From NCBI GenBank assembly GCA_016748015.1, contig JAAOMT010000664.1:1961799-2025798 (forward strand): a stretch of 64,000 nt of DNA. The letters run 5' to 3'. This DNA is from Geosiphon pyriformis. Taxonomy: Eukaryota > Glomeromycota > Glomeromycetes > Archaeosporales > Geosiphonaceae. The number at the start of each line of letters is the position of its first letter. The stretch's first letter is position 1. The position numbers were made by a program, and so were the translations under genes. Positions 33,452 through 45,057 of this stretch are shown one piece after another. The notes under the pieces were generated by a model. It ran no database searches and was not told the origin of the DNA. It saw nothing but the letters and a program-made list of their open reading frames with translations.

Positions 33452-34096
33452 CTATTTATGGCCAATATCACAAAAAACATGATTAGAAACATTTGGATTT
33501 ACAAACTGTGTCTTTCTTATCTGAACTTGAAATCGATTTGATTCAGCAATAAAGCTAAGACATGTATGAGACCTGTATATTTCACTTTTAGAATATCCAA
33601 TAACATTAAAGAGGTTAGTATGCAATCTCTTAAATTTGATACAGTTACATACTGCAATTTCCCAATGCCATTGTGAAAGTGTAGAAAGAATTAATGATTT
33701 AAGCATTTTGTTAATTTCTTCAAGTATTGCATTATGGCTTTGATGTTGATTTGAAAGTTTAAATTGAGAAATTACAATTCTTTCTTAAATCAGCTTGTAA
33801 ACTTCAGGCTTTAATTGTAGTCATTGTTCTTTATCAGCAATTTCAATTAATTGGTAAATAAGATAACACCAAGCAGACCAAATTGGTCCAAACATTTGTC
33901 TAGCTGTGAGTTTTAATGAAAACCTATTGAAACAAACTCCAGTGCAAAAGTTAATAATTGTTTGTAAATAAAAAAAGACTTGTTCATACTTTAACCTGAA
34001 TATGGAATCTGTTTCATTTTGGGCTCATTCTAAATAACCTTCAACAGATAGATTTTCTTTAGAAACAACATATAACCACATTAATTTGGAAGCCAT
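33452..34096 (-). pseudogene. Unidentified passenger ORF in the pogo-like element
   Basis: A 215-codon frame from ATG (34096) to the stop at 33452 is interrupted by only three stops, two TGA in Trp-like and one TAA in Gln-like context. Readable blocks are MASKLMWLYVVSKENL, NETDSIFRLKYEQVFFYL, FNRFSLKLTARQMFGPIWSAW and LLNSTLSQWHWEIA-like text near 33690. It runs against the transposase strand. I do not recognise the family. Its coherence over 640 bases in such AT-rich DNA, with the same type of lesions as the transposase, argues that it was a real protein carried by the element or captured by it. It is not one of the gypsy proteins. Confidence 0.5.
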
Positions 34097-34612
34097 TGCA
34101 TGCTTATATATATTACATATCAAATTCCATGACTTATGATGATCAGGACATTTTTTAAAAAACTGCAGTTGACTTTTACTCTGATATCTCTGATATTGTG
34201 CAAAGTATTTTATATCAATATTCCAATTGATATAGGCATTGCTGTGTTTGAAGGGCTTAACAACATAACATTGTGCTATCTTTTATGCAATTATGCAAGT
34301 ATGCAGAGGATCAAATTGACAGCCTTCATTATTGATCATTAGTTGGGGGTAAGAGACAAAAAGTGTCACAGATGCATTATCAAAATTAAGTTTCTTTTTA
34401 CTAAGAATCTGTTATTTGCACTTAGAATCCTACAGTTAGATTAAAATTTTCATTTTTATAATTTGGCCACTTTTTATAATCTGAGGCACTTCATATAACA
34501 TAAGACACCTCACATGTTCGATTAAATATAAGACAAAATGATGTTTGAGACATAACAGATACATCAATACATTATAAAAGCAAAATGTAATAAAAAGTGT
34601 GTTCTTATTAAC

Positions 34613-36160
34613 ATGCCAAAAAATGCGAACCAAAAGTGAGCAGCAATCTCCTTGGAGACTAAAAAGGCTCTTTGCCAGTACAAACTAGAACATTCTGACT
34701 ATTTAGCAAATAAACTTATTGAAATATTTAATCTAAAAGTTGACTGCTCTATTGTAACAAAGATACTTGCAAAATCAGACCAATAAATTGAAAAGAATGT
34801 ATCTGACAACTCTGGTCAATTAACAAAGAACAGGAAAGAGATGTTTCTGAAGATAAATAATGTACTGGGAGAATGGATGCTTAGAGCACTAGCTACCAAC
34901 TGCATTTTTACTGGAAAAATTTTACAAACGAAAGCCTTCAAGTTTGTTGAAAAGTTTTCAGAAGAAAATAACTTTAAAGCATCAGATGGTCGGTTAGAAA
35001 AGTTCAAAAAATATCATAATTTGTACCACATTAAGATGCATAGTGAAGCAAACAGTGCCTTCTTGGAAATTTTACCAAAGGAACAAGAGAAACTGCATGA
35101 GATTATTAGTGAATATGATCTAAATGATATTTACAATGTCAATAAGACAGCATTATTCTTTAGAATGCCACCAAATGCAACTTTGGCAACAAGATCTACC
35201 TCTGACACCAAGCGTGATAAGAGTTGAATTACCATATTTCTTTGTAATGCAACAGGCAGCATCAAGTTGCAGCCTTTAATTATCAGCAAAGCCACAAAGC
35301 CACGATGTTTTCGCAATATTAATATGAATGCACTTCTAATCACTTATTATTACAATACAAAAGCATGGATGCAAACCAATATTTTTAGTAAATGGCTTAA
35401 TTTATTAAATGAAGAAATGCATCACAAGAAAAAAAAATTTTGCTATTGCTTAATAATGCTGGTTTTTATGGTAGAGAATCTTCTATATTATCTAATATTA
35501 TGATTAGATATCTACTATCCAATACAACATCTCATTTATAATTATTAGATGCAGGAATTATTGCATTTTTTAAGGCACAATACCAAAAGTTGTTTCTTTT
35601 TCATCTTATTAATCAGTATGATGGCAAGATTCCAATATCAACAGTAATATTAAAGAATGCAGTTGACTTTCTAATTGATGCATGATCAGCAGTAACAACA
35701 ACTACAATCCAAAACTGTTAGCATCATATGGGAATTCTGAATAATAGTTAGCCCATCTATTAGATATTAAACAAGAACTTTTATAAGAAGTACAAGTTTT
35801 TATTGAGCATATTGATATTAATAAGCTATTGGCAATAACTTTATTAATATTAACAAGTTTGAACTATTATTTACTTATGCCTCAAAAGATGAAATTGTGG
35901 ATCTTATTAACAACAAGTATAGTGGAAATTCTAATGCAAATGAAGATTTAAAAAGTGAAAATGAAGATAAACTTTTGCCTTTGCTATCTACACATCAAGG
36001 TAAAATTGCACTTGAAGATACATTGCACTATTGTAAAGAGCAGTAGAATGTAAAAGTTGATTCAGACTTTTTTAAAACTTTAAGAACATTAATTCGTAAT
36101 ACTGTTCTCAAAGTTCAAGAAGAGAAAAAACAATTGCAAATAGATAGCTTTTTTAAATAA
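34613..36160 (+). pseudogene. pogo/Tigger-type transposase
   Basis: The order of parts is: start MPKNANQK (34613) after a TATAAAAG at 34573-34580; an N-terminal HTH (ANKLIEIFNLKVDCSIVTKIL, about 34706-34770); a CENP-B-type HTH (VLGEWMLRALATN to ASDGRLEKFKKYHNL, about 34860-35030); and a DDE domain from NDIYNVNKTALFFRMPP (about 35124, first Asp visible in DLNDIYN) through KPRCFRNIN and KAWMQTNIFSKWL. A LLDAGIIAFFKAQYQKLF block follows (about 35540). The C-terminus QLQIDSFFK (36131-36157) fits a PCNA-binding box. Stops at 34637, 34784, 35225 and others plus frameshifts make it a pseudogene of about 515 codons. Confidence 0.85.
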
Positions 36161-36277
36161 AATATATATAATTGGTTATTATATTATGCATATGATATAT
36201 AGATCATGTGATAAGATATTGATCATTTTTTATAGTTCTATCTTTCTATAGTCATCACAAATGTGCTGACCAAAAGG

Positions 36278-36301
36278 TGTGATTATAAAAAAAGTTCACT
36301 G
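36278..36301 (-). repeat. Right terminal inverted repeat of the pogo-like element
   Basis: On the minus strand this reads CAGTGAACTTTTTTTATAATC. TA follows at 36302-36303, then A2 sequence resumes (TATCAGTTAATATAAC). Confidence 0.85.
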
Positions 36302-36303
36302 TA

Positions 36304-38120
36304 TATCAGTTAATATAACAGAAAAAGAAACAATTGATAAAAAAAAATTATTTTTACTCATCAATCAATTACCATTCTATCATATAACCAGTATATAGTA
36401 GTAATAGAAAAAAAGGTAAAAGACAAAACCAAAATTTTGAAGTTGAACCAACTATTTGTAAATCAGAAGCAATTAGCATTACCAATTTTTACATACCAGC
36501 CAAGAATCATAAACACATCAAGTTTTTAATATAAAACACAACTAAAAACTTCATAGAAATACCAAGTGAAACTATCATTAAATACTTAAGCACTGAAATT
36601 AAAAACAAATTACCAACCACTATTTTCAATTTTTTACAACTTTGTAAATATGTAAATATCATATTACAAACTATATACAGATAAGAAAAATGCTATTTGT
36701 TGTAATCAAAGCAATTAAAACAAATAAATTTGGAAAACTTAAATTCACTTTAATATATGCAACTCAAGATGCTATTTAACAATTTTACTAACATTTTTGT
36801 AAATAAAAACAAATTTGGCAGAACTAATATTATCTAGTATTAGATTAAGACTAAAGATATTATGTCAATCAAACAACAAGCATACCAAGTACTACCAACT
36901 AGCCATAAGATTATCTGACAAGAAATCTACCAAATATTGAATAACAGATTAATTTAATTATTAATAAGTTCATAATCATTACTAATGGTACTGGTTTATA
37001 AAAAGAATAAAAAAATCTGCTTTTATGTAAATTATAGAAAGCTCAATAGTATTATTTATAGAGACAGCTATTTGATTCTATGGATCCAGGAATTATTTGA
37101 TGTTTTTGAAAAGAAAAAATGGTTTTCAACATTAAACTTAGATATTAGTTACTAACAAGTAGCCATAAATTCAGTCAACAAAGAAAAAACAGTATTCACC
37201 ACCAGAGAAAAAAATTTCGAATTTGATGTTATGCCCTTTGGCTTAATCAATACTTCAGTTATCTTTCAATGGCTTATAGAAATTGTATATACCAAATTAC
37301 TATAGAAATTAGTAGTAGTTTACTTAGATAACACCAATGTGTTCTCTAAAACATTTGATAATTATTTCTACTATTTTCAACAAGTGTTTAAAAAACTAAG
37401 AAGAGCTGAATTAAAGTTGAATACAACTAAATACTTCTTTGGCAAAATTAAATTCAAGTTTTTGAAACATGTTGTAAACAAAAATGGCATCAAAACAAAT
37501 ACAAACAAAATTAAAATAGTTAAAAACTTTTTAATACCAACAAACTTAACAAAATTAAAAACATTTTTGGAATTTGCTAATACTATTGCTGTTTTATCCA
37601 AAACTTTTTTAAACTGGCTCAATCACTTTACCAGCTTCAAGCAAAAAATATGAAATATAAATGGATAAAAACCCAATAAAAAGCTTTTGATATCTTAAGA
37701 AGAAAGTTTATTCAAGCACTAGTACTAATCTATTTAAATTATAACAAGCTATTTATTATTATTACCAATATATTTGGTCAAACATTGAAAGCTGTATTGT
37801 CACAAAAAGAAACAGATAAATAAAAACATCTAGTAACATATGTCAGCAAAAGTCTAAGTTTAGCTAAAAAGAACTATAGAACTTTAGTATTAGAATACTT
37901 AGCTATCTATTAAGCTGTTATCAAATAGAAGAAATATTTGAATTAGAAATTTAATGTATACATTAATCATAAAGGATTAACATTAATCCAAAAACAAAAA
38001 TTTGGAAACAATTGCCATATAAGATAAAAAATAAAACTATTACTATTTAATTATACTGTACAATTTAAAAAAATAAAAATGCTGATGGTTTGTTATGAAT
38101 AAGACAAATTTAAAAAACAT
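36304..38120 (+). pseudogene. dUTPase tail, RT and RNase H of A2
   Basis: A2 resumes with VNITEKETIDKKK. RT blocks are KKICFYVNYRKLN, FSTLNLDISY (first catalytic Asp changed to Asn), MPFGLINTSVIFQ and VVVYLDNTNVFS (37330-37332 AAC, Asn in YxDD), then KLNTTKYFFGKIKFKFLKHVV. RNase H is recognisable at ITNIFGQTLKAVLSQK and YVSKSLSLAKKNY. Stops are frequent. The block order matches A1 throughout. Confidence 0.82.
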
Positions 38121-39510
38121 TTCAATCCAAAAATATAACAAAAAAATGAACACACAAAAATATTAACAATTCTAATATTATATTAATACTCAATAGTTCA
38201 AGAAAAAATTATCTTAAAAGAAACAAAACAACATAAAACAATAAGCAAAATATTTTATAATTTACCAAAATATATTATATTAGAAAAACAGAAAATATCC
38301 AAATTAGCTACTCAAAGTAATCACAGAATTAGAAAAAAAACAATACTATTCAATATGTATTTAGATCCAATAACAGAATATTTTTATAAAAAAGCAATCA
38401 TAAAAAAAAACAAGAAAAAGATATTATTAGCTATCTATATATCCAAATATTATTAATATGTTCAAAATTGTGATGTTTGTTAGAGAAAAAAAGGAACAAA
38501 ACTTAGTGAATTATTAAGACCAATTAAAGTGAGACAACTATTTAATTAAATTGGAATTGACTTAGTTGGATCATTAACAATAACCAGTAAAGACAATTAA
38601 TATATAACAGTAGCCATAGATTATTTTATGAAATAACCAAAAGCAAAAACAATTCAAAAAACAGATACAGAATTTATAGCTGAATTTGTTCATTAAAATT
38701 TGATTTGCCAATACAAATATTCAAAAAAATTATTATTAGATCAAGAAACTCACTTTGTAAACAGAACATTAGCAGAATTAAGTCAAAAATTTGGAATTAA
38801 AAAACTATTATCATTATCATATTATTCACAAACAAATGGTTTAGTTAAAAAATTCAACAGAACATTGTGTAAAGCAATAGTTAAAATCAGCCAAGAAAAC
38901 CAGGACAAATAGAATTTGTTTATACTAACAATATTATTTGCTTATTAGACAATAAAACAAAATATCATACAAGCAACACAATTTAAGCTTGTTTATAATA
39001 GAACAGCAATATTATCAGTTGAAATAGATATTAATACATATTTAATAAAACCAATAATAGAAGCCAACTTCCAAAAAACATTGCTAAGAAAAACATATGA
39101 GTTAATAGAAACTTTAGAAAACAAAAGCTAATAACATACAAAAGTTACAAACAAAACAAAAAAATATGATATAATAATCAATTACCAAATAAACCAGTTG
39201 AATTTAGAATTAAAAACAAAGTATTCTTATATCATATCAAAATAAAAAAACAATGGAATAAAAAATTTGATCTCAAATAAGATGAACTATTTTACATTGA
39301 AGAAATTTTAGAAAATAGAACTTATAAATTAAGATAGAACAACAAAATTTTAGCCAAAACAACACATAGAAATTAATTGAAACTATATCACAATATAGTA
39401 TTATTATCTATTAGTAATATTTCACAACTAAAAGTATAGTAAATATTAGTCCAATCAGATAAAATTTCACAAAATTTAGAACCAATTATAATTATTAACA
39501 TAAACACATC
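38121..39510 (+). pseudogene. Integrase of A2
   Basis: The zinc-finger region (VQNCDVC) and core blocks are visible: VAIDYFMK (first Asp), LLDQETHFVNRTLAEL (second Asp) and TNGLVKKFNRTLCK, where the catalytic Glu is Lys. The GPF-like region (WNKKFDLK*DELFYIEEIL) follows. It is inactive. Confidence 0.8.
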
Positions 39511-39571
39511 AAATTGATTTACAAATAATATATAAAGACATGGTATATATAACAAAAGCAACAGTAAAAAA

Positions 39572-40057
39572 ATGGAAATCCCAGATCACATTCACACAAT
39601 GGCTCAACAACTATTTTAGGCCATAAATTAACAACAATTAGACATAAAAATTGTCATTAATTACCAAACAATTTGTTATTAAAACACTAAAAAAAAAACA
39701 AGAATTACTTTATATTAAAAATTACTGAACCAAACAAGATACTAGTCAGATAAAGTTATAGAAAATATAAAAAACACTTTTGGAAAAATACCACCAATAA
39801 TCTCAACAGAGAAGCTATTTAAAGAAAACTAGAAGCTATAAATGAAACAACTTCCAGTATTATACTGTTATTATTAATTAAAACAAAAACTGAATATTCA
39901 GAAATTATATATTGACAAATCCAAAAAAATATTCAATTAAGAAATAGTACAACAAATTGAAGATTTTATTGGAAAAAAAACAAATTTTAGACTATACATT
40001 AAAACAATTTACTAACTATACACCATATTTTAAAATTATTCAAAAATGCTACTATAC
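39572..40057 (+). pseudogene. ORF3 of A2, first part
   Basis: It starts MEIPDHIHTMAQQLF (39572) and follows A1 ORF3 until the insertion of D. A TATATAAAGACA box lies at 39529-39540. Stops fall at Gln/Trp codons. Confidence 0.6.
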
Positions 40058-41467
40058 TGTTACCAAAAGATTTTCACATTTTTCAATACAAAAATTACAA
40101 TATATACAATAAAAATTAACATTAAAATCATGCAAAAAAGGCTTATATTATTGCACTTAATCAACAAAATCAGCCAATAATCTAAAAATAAATGATTAGT
40201 AATCAGTCTAATTATAATAAAAAGATATAACACAATTCAACAGTTTAACTAAATTGGATACAAAGAAATTTTGGCAAACCAAAAAAACCAATAGAAATAA
40301 ACAATTGATGTATGTAATCTGATAACAACAGACTTTGTTATGCTACAAGATTCTTATACATCTTTATAAAAACAATCTAATATTTTAGATCTGTAATTAA
40401 TAATTAAAAATAATTACCAAAAAATATAATCAATTGATTTACTTTTGATTATGTTAATTATAATTATAATTGATATTATTGATTTACAATCAATGTTTTA
40501 GATCCAGCCATTTAAATTTGATTATTTTAAAATTATTAACTCTTAAAAAATAACATGTCAAGTAAGCTTATTATAAATTAATTAAATTAAAATATATAAA
40601 TAATTAATGTATCTTAAATAGTCTTAATATAGTATGTAAATCTGATGTAATTTAGCTATATATACAGCTTTTTTGTTAGCTCAGAAAAGTATTAATTAAA
40701 TACTAAGCCAACTCTTTGCTATAGTTTTTATAGTAAGCAGTTAATTTTTTTTTCTATATCTTATTCTTTTTTTTCCTCTTTCTATGCTCTAAATACTTGT
40801 TATTACAATCTTAAATATGCCTTCCCATATTCTTTATTACTATTTGGAATCATGTTGTTTATGATTTTTTACTTACTTGTTATTACTATTTCAAGTTTTT
40901 CTATTACTTTCAATCTTTAAATCATGTATTATTACTATTTTACATTAAGTTTTGTTTCATTGAACAAGTTGTTAAATATTAAAATAAGTAATAAAATATT
41001 ATGTTATTAGAGAGTGGTCTTAACAATAAAAAGTTTAATTAAAATCTATTTCAGTTATGTTTTTATTTTTACAATTTTTTTATAATTTCTATAACTTTGC
41101 TTTTAAAGCTGGATATTTGAACACCACATCCTTTTAACAACTAATTGAAAAAATTCTGGTTATGTATTCATTAAAGTAGTTTGGTTTCACTCTCGTTATT
41201 GGTTGTACTTTTGATATATATAAAAAAATATAACTTCTCTTTTCTTTTTAAAAAATCTAAAACTGATTCTTGTCCAAAAACAAATAATAATAACAATACT
41301 TTCTCTTACTTTTAATGACTTTATCATGTATTTCTTTTTACTTTCCCACTTATTAAAATAGTCTATACACCTATAATATGCTATATTTAATAGCATAATT
41401 ATGGTTATGTGTATTATCAGTTGAGCTAAAAAATGTTTTCAAATATTGACAAAAACCATTAGTAACA
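40058..41467 (+). repeat. 5' LTR of D
   Basis: It starts TGTTACCAAAAGATTTTCAC and ends AACCATTAGTAACA. A TATATATAC box lies at about 40657-40666. It is 1410 bases long, with no gene I can support. Confidence 0.82.
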
Positions 41468-41607
41468 TATGGTGCTTTTTGTTGTTAGTATAAAAACAAC
41501 TATAAACATTTTAATGACTTTTAAATATTTCAGAGGACTTCAATTTTTTCTAGAAAAAAAAAAAATTTAAAAATTTATAAGAGCTCATTTTTTAAAAACA
41601 GAGAAAA
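41468..41607 (+). other. Interior of D
   Basis: TATGGTGCTTTTTG at the left resembles the primer site of the gypsy families, and an A/G-rich end lies at the right. I see nothing else in these 140 bases. Confidence 0.65.
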
Positions 41608-43969
41608 TATTACCAGAAGATTTTCATACTTTTCAATGCAAAAATTACAATACATACAATGGAAATTAATATTAAAATCATGCAAAAAAAGCCTATATTA
41701 TCACACTTAATCAACAAAATTAGCTAACAATCTAAAAATAAATGATTAACAATTAGTCTAATTACAACAAAGAGATATAACACAATTTAATAGTTTAACT
41801 AAGTTGGATACAAAAAAATCTTGGCAAACCAAGAAAAACCAATAGAAATAAATAATTAATATATGTAATCTAATAACAACAGACTTTATTATGCTACAAG
41901 ATTCTTATACATTGTTACAAATGATTATTTGGGGTTTGGAAACAAATAACAAACTCGTAACTTAATGCTTAATAAGTAATATAGTTGATAATTTCTGAAG
42001 ATTTTTGAATTCTGAAGGTTTTGGTTGAATGAATGTATTCTTTGGTGATGTTCTTAGTGTTTTATCAATCCTCAAGTTGGTGTACTTGTTTTTTTATCAC
42101 TTCCTGAAATATTTATATTTCATTAATTTCTTTTTCAGCTTGATAGCTGGTAATCTTCTGGTAAGCTATCCTCAATTTGAGTGTTTACTCTTATTCTTGG
42201 GTCTTTTATCAGTGCTATATTCTGATGTCAGTACCCTGTGCATTAATTTTTTTAATCAATTAGTAAATCCACAATAAAACAAAAATAAAAGAAAAATAAA
42301 ATAAAAAATAAAAAAAATAATGAAAATAATGAAAAAAAAATAAAAAGATAAACCAAGACAAGAAAGAGTTGGTATTCTGTTAATAGCTGTGATCAAGAGC
42401 TATTGGTTTAGTATAGTTAAGTATCAGTAACTATTAACATAAATTGTTAATAGTAAAAAGATAAATTGTGATATTTAATAAGTATTTTATTGGTATTTTC
42501 TGTTTCCATTTTAAGTTATAGAATACTATTATATGAAAGGATGAATGAAAAATTGGAACTAAAGGTTTTAACTAAAGAGTCTGTTTTTTTTGTTTCTAAT
42601 ATTACCACTATATATACATAAATTTCATTATACAAAATTTTTTGAATTCCTTAATTTTCTAGCCAGAAATTCCAAAATTCCTGGAATTTTGTAATTCTTT
42701 GAAAGAAATCCTAAAATTCTGGAATCTTATGATTCTTTATACTGGGATTCTGTAATTTTGAAATCCTGTAATTTCTCTAAGAAGAATTCTGAAATTCCAT
42801 TTTTACTACATTTTATTTTAATTGGCTAATTTGTATACTAATATATAATTTCTATATTCTATAAGTAACAACATCTTTATAGAAACAATCTAACATTTCA
42901 GATCTGTAATTAATGATTAAAAATAATTATCAAGAAATGTAATCAATTGATCTACTTCTGATTATGTTGATCATAATTACAATTGGTATTATTAATTTAC
43001 AATCAATGTTTTAGATCCAGCCTAAATCTAATCATCTTAAAATTATTAGCTCTTGGGAAATAACATGTCAAGTAAGTTTATCATAAATTGATTAAATTAA
43101 AATATATAAATAATTAATGTATCTTAAATAGTCTTAATATAGTATATAGATCTGATGTAATTTAGTTATATATACAGCTTTTTTGTCAGCTCAAAAAAGT
43201 ATTAGTTAAATATTAAGCCAATTTTTTACTATAGTTTTTATAGTAAGCAGTTAGTTTTTTTCTCTATATCTTACTCTTTTTTTTCTTTTTTTTATGTTCT
43301 AAATATTTGTTATTACAATTTTAAGTATGCCTTTCTATATTTTTTATTATTATTTGAAATTATGTTGTTTATAATCTTTTACTTACTTGTTATTACCATT
43401 TCAAGTTTTTCTATTATTTTTAATCTTCAAATCATGTGTTATTATCATTTTACATTAAGTTTTGTTTCATTGAACAAGTTGTTAAATATTAAAATAAGTA
43501 ATAAAATATTATATTGTTAAAGAGTAATCTTAACAATAAAAAGTTTAATCGAAATTTATTTTAGTTATGTTTTTACTTTGACAATTCTTATAATTTTGCT
43601 TTCAAAGCTAGGCATTTGAACATCACATCCTTTTGATAACTAATTGAAAAAATTTTGGTTATGTATTTATTAGAATAGTTTGGTTTTATTTTTGTTGTTG
43701 GTTGTGCTTTTGATACATATAAAAAGATGTAACTTCTTTTTCCTTTTTAAAATATTTAAGATTGGTTTTTGCCCAAAAACAAATAATAATAATAACAATA
43801 TTTTTTCTTACTTTTAATGACTTTATTATGTATTCTTTTTCACTTTTCCACTTACTAAAATAGTCTATACATCCATGATATGCTATAGTTAATAATATAA
43901 TCATAGTAATATGTATTATCAGTTGAGCTAAAAAATGTTTTCAAATATTAACAAAAACCATTAGTAACA
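41608..43969 (+). repeat. 3' LTR of D, interrupted by a solo LTR
   Basis: It starts TATTACCAGAAGATTTTCA and ends AACCATTAGTAACA. After removal of 41913-42870 and one ACAT, it is about 1400 bases, equal to the 5' LTR. Confidence 0.82.
41913..42870 (-). repeat. Solo LTR, gypsy family A-like variant
   Basis: This 958-base block has perfect TGTTAC...GTAACA ends and ACAT duplications (41909-41912, 42871-42874). On the minus strand its R-U5 part resembles family A (CAATAGCTCTTGATCACAGC, CCAAATAATCATTTGTAACA), and it has a TATGTATATATAGT box (about 42602-42620). Its U3 instead carries AAATTCC/GGAATTT inverted words (42660-42800). No interior or partner LTR is present. Confidence 0.85.
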
Positions 43970-43973
43970 ACAC

Positions 43974-44190
43974 CAAAAAATAGAAACAATAATTGTTAAC
44001 CAGTAAAGAAAAATAAACAATTTTTAATATAAAGAAATAAAAAACAGAATCAAAAAAACAATATTAGAAAAAAAAACAATAAACTTAATCCAAAATAAAG
44101 ATTTTAACAAAGCTTAATATTAAAAAAAAAGATAATATTACTCATAGAAAAAGTACAAAAAAAAACCAAATAAAACAAATAAAAAAATAA
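43974..44190 (+). pseudogene. ORF3 of A2, last part
   Basis: After D the frame resumes (a decayed form of A1 TINQWGRINN and of ILEKKVLELIQNKDFDKAQY) and crosses the LTR start at 44136, as in A1 and B1. Confidence 0.55.
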
Positions 44191-45057
44191 ACCAATTTGA
44201 GAATAATACTTAGTAAGTAATTACAATATCAAAAAATTATAATACATTGCTTAACAATGTGTATATTGTCAGTAAATTATAACATGTTGTTTAACAATGA
44301 ACATATTGTTAGAAAATCATAGTATATTGTTCAGTAATAAGCATATTGTCAGAAAAAATAGTGCATATTGCTTAAGAAAATATGAGATTTTATATAATAA
44401 GAATTATATATATATAGTAAGAATATTAGAAGCAGAAAAGGCAGAATTGATACCAATAATCAGTTAAAATTTATTAATTATTCAATACTTCTTCTTTCAA
44501 AAGATAGTTTTCTATAACTTGAAGTAGAATTAAATTACATATCAATAAAATATTAATTATTACCTAAATTCATGTTATCCTTATTTAATTAAAAAAATAT
44601 TAATTATTTCCACTCTATCAACACTTTATGTTGATAAAATCAAATACTTAATCTTACTAAACCAATAGCTCTTAATTATAGCTATTAACAGAATACTAAT
44701 TTCTTATTTTTATTTATTTATTTATTTTTGTTTTGTTTTGTTGTTTATTAATTGATTAAAAAGAATTAAAACACTGAGTAATTGATATCAAGAATAGCCT
44801 AGTAAAAAACCCAGAAATAAAAATAGAAATTTAAAAATAGCTTATCTAAAAGGCATGACTGTTTAAACTAACTATTATGTTAAAGAAAAAAATTCACAGA
44901 AAAAACCATTAATTAAATTTCTGTTTATTATATAAAAAACTTAACCAAAACTTTTAGACTTTAAAATCTTCAGAAACTACTAATATCATCAATTATTGAG
45001 CACCAAGTTATGGATTTATTATTTGTTCCAACTCTTCCCAAATAATTATTTGTAACA
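44136..45057 (+). repeat. 3' LTR of A2
   Basis: It starts TATTACTCATAG and ends AATTATTTGTAACA. It has decayed AGCAATGTG repeats (44240-44370), a TATATATATAGT box and the hairpin at 44615-44637. Confidence 0.82.

Larger units (their letters stand above)
32067..36301 (+). mobile_element. pogo/Tigger-like DNA transposon
   Basis: Terminal inverted repeats start CAGTGAACTCTCTTTATAG (left) and CAGTGAACTTTTTTTATAA (right, reverse complement). They are flanked by TA (32065-32066, 36302-36303), the target duplication of the Tc1/mariner superfamily. The insertion interrupts the dUTPase of A2, where A1 reads ATAGATATACCAG. The right half encodes the transposase (34613-36160). The left 2.5 kb holds another coding remnant on the opposite strand (33452-34096) and no sequence I recognise at 32250-33400. 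Short CTTCTTATAGTCACTTTTAC repeats lie next to the left end (32155-32235). Confidence 0.88.
40058..43969 (+). mobile_element. Short non-autonomous LTR element D
   Basis: D has two long LTRs (40058-41467; 41608-43969 with a nested solo LTR) around an interior of only 140 bases. It is flanked by ATAC (40054-40057) and ACAC (43970-43973), one transition apart, and splits ORF3 of A2. The interior has the TGGTGCT primer site and a purine-rich end (CAGAGAAAA) but no coding region. This is the layout of a TRIM-like element that must borrow proteins. The primer-site core is shared with A, B and C, making them candidate helpers. Confidence 0.8.
9770..45057 (+). mobile_element. Backbone Ty3/gypsy family A copy A2, split by four insertions
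   Basis: A2 can be joined from segments that match consecutive parts of A1: 9770-10007 (gag knuckle), 29799-32066 (gag end to dUTPase), 36304-40057 (dUTPase end to ORF3) and 43974-45057 (ORF3 end and 3' LTR). The gaps are filled by A1, the pogo-like element and D. Its own 5' part lies left of A3, outside the window. It is heavily mutated, fitting its place as the oldest layer. Confidence 0.75.

Noticed and set aside
40058-43969. D as two independent solo LTRs
   Set aside because: Equal LTR lengths, a primer site after the first, a purine tract before the second and near-identical flanking four bases fit one element.
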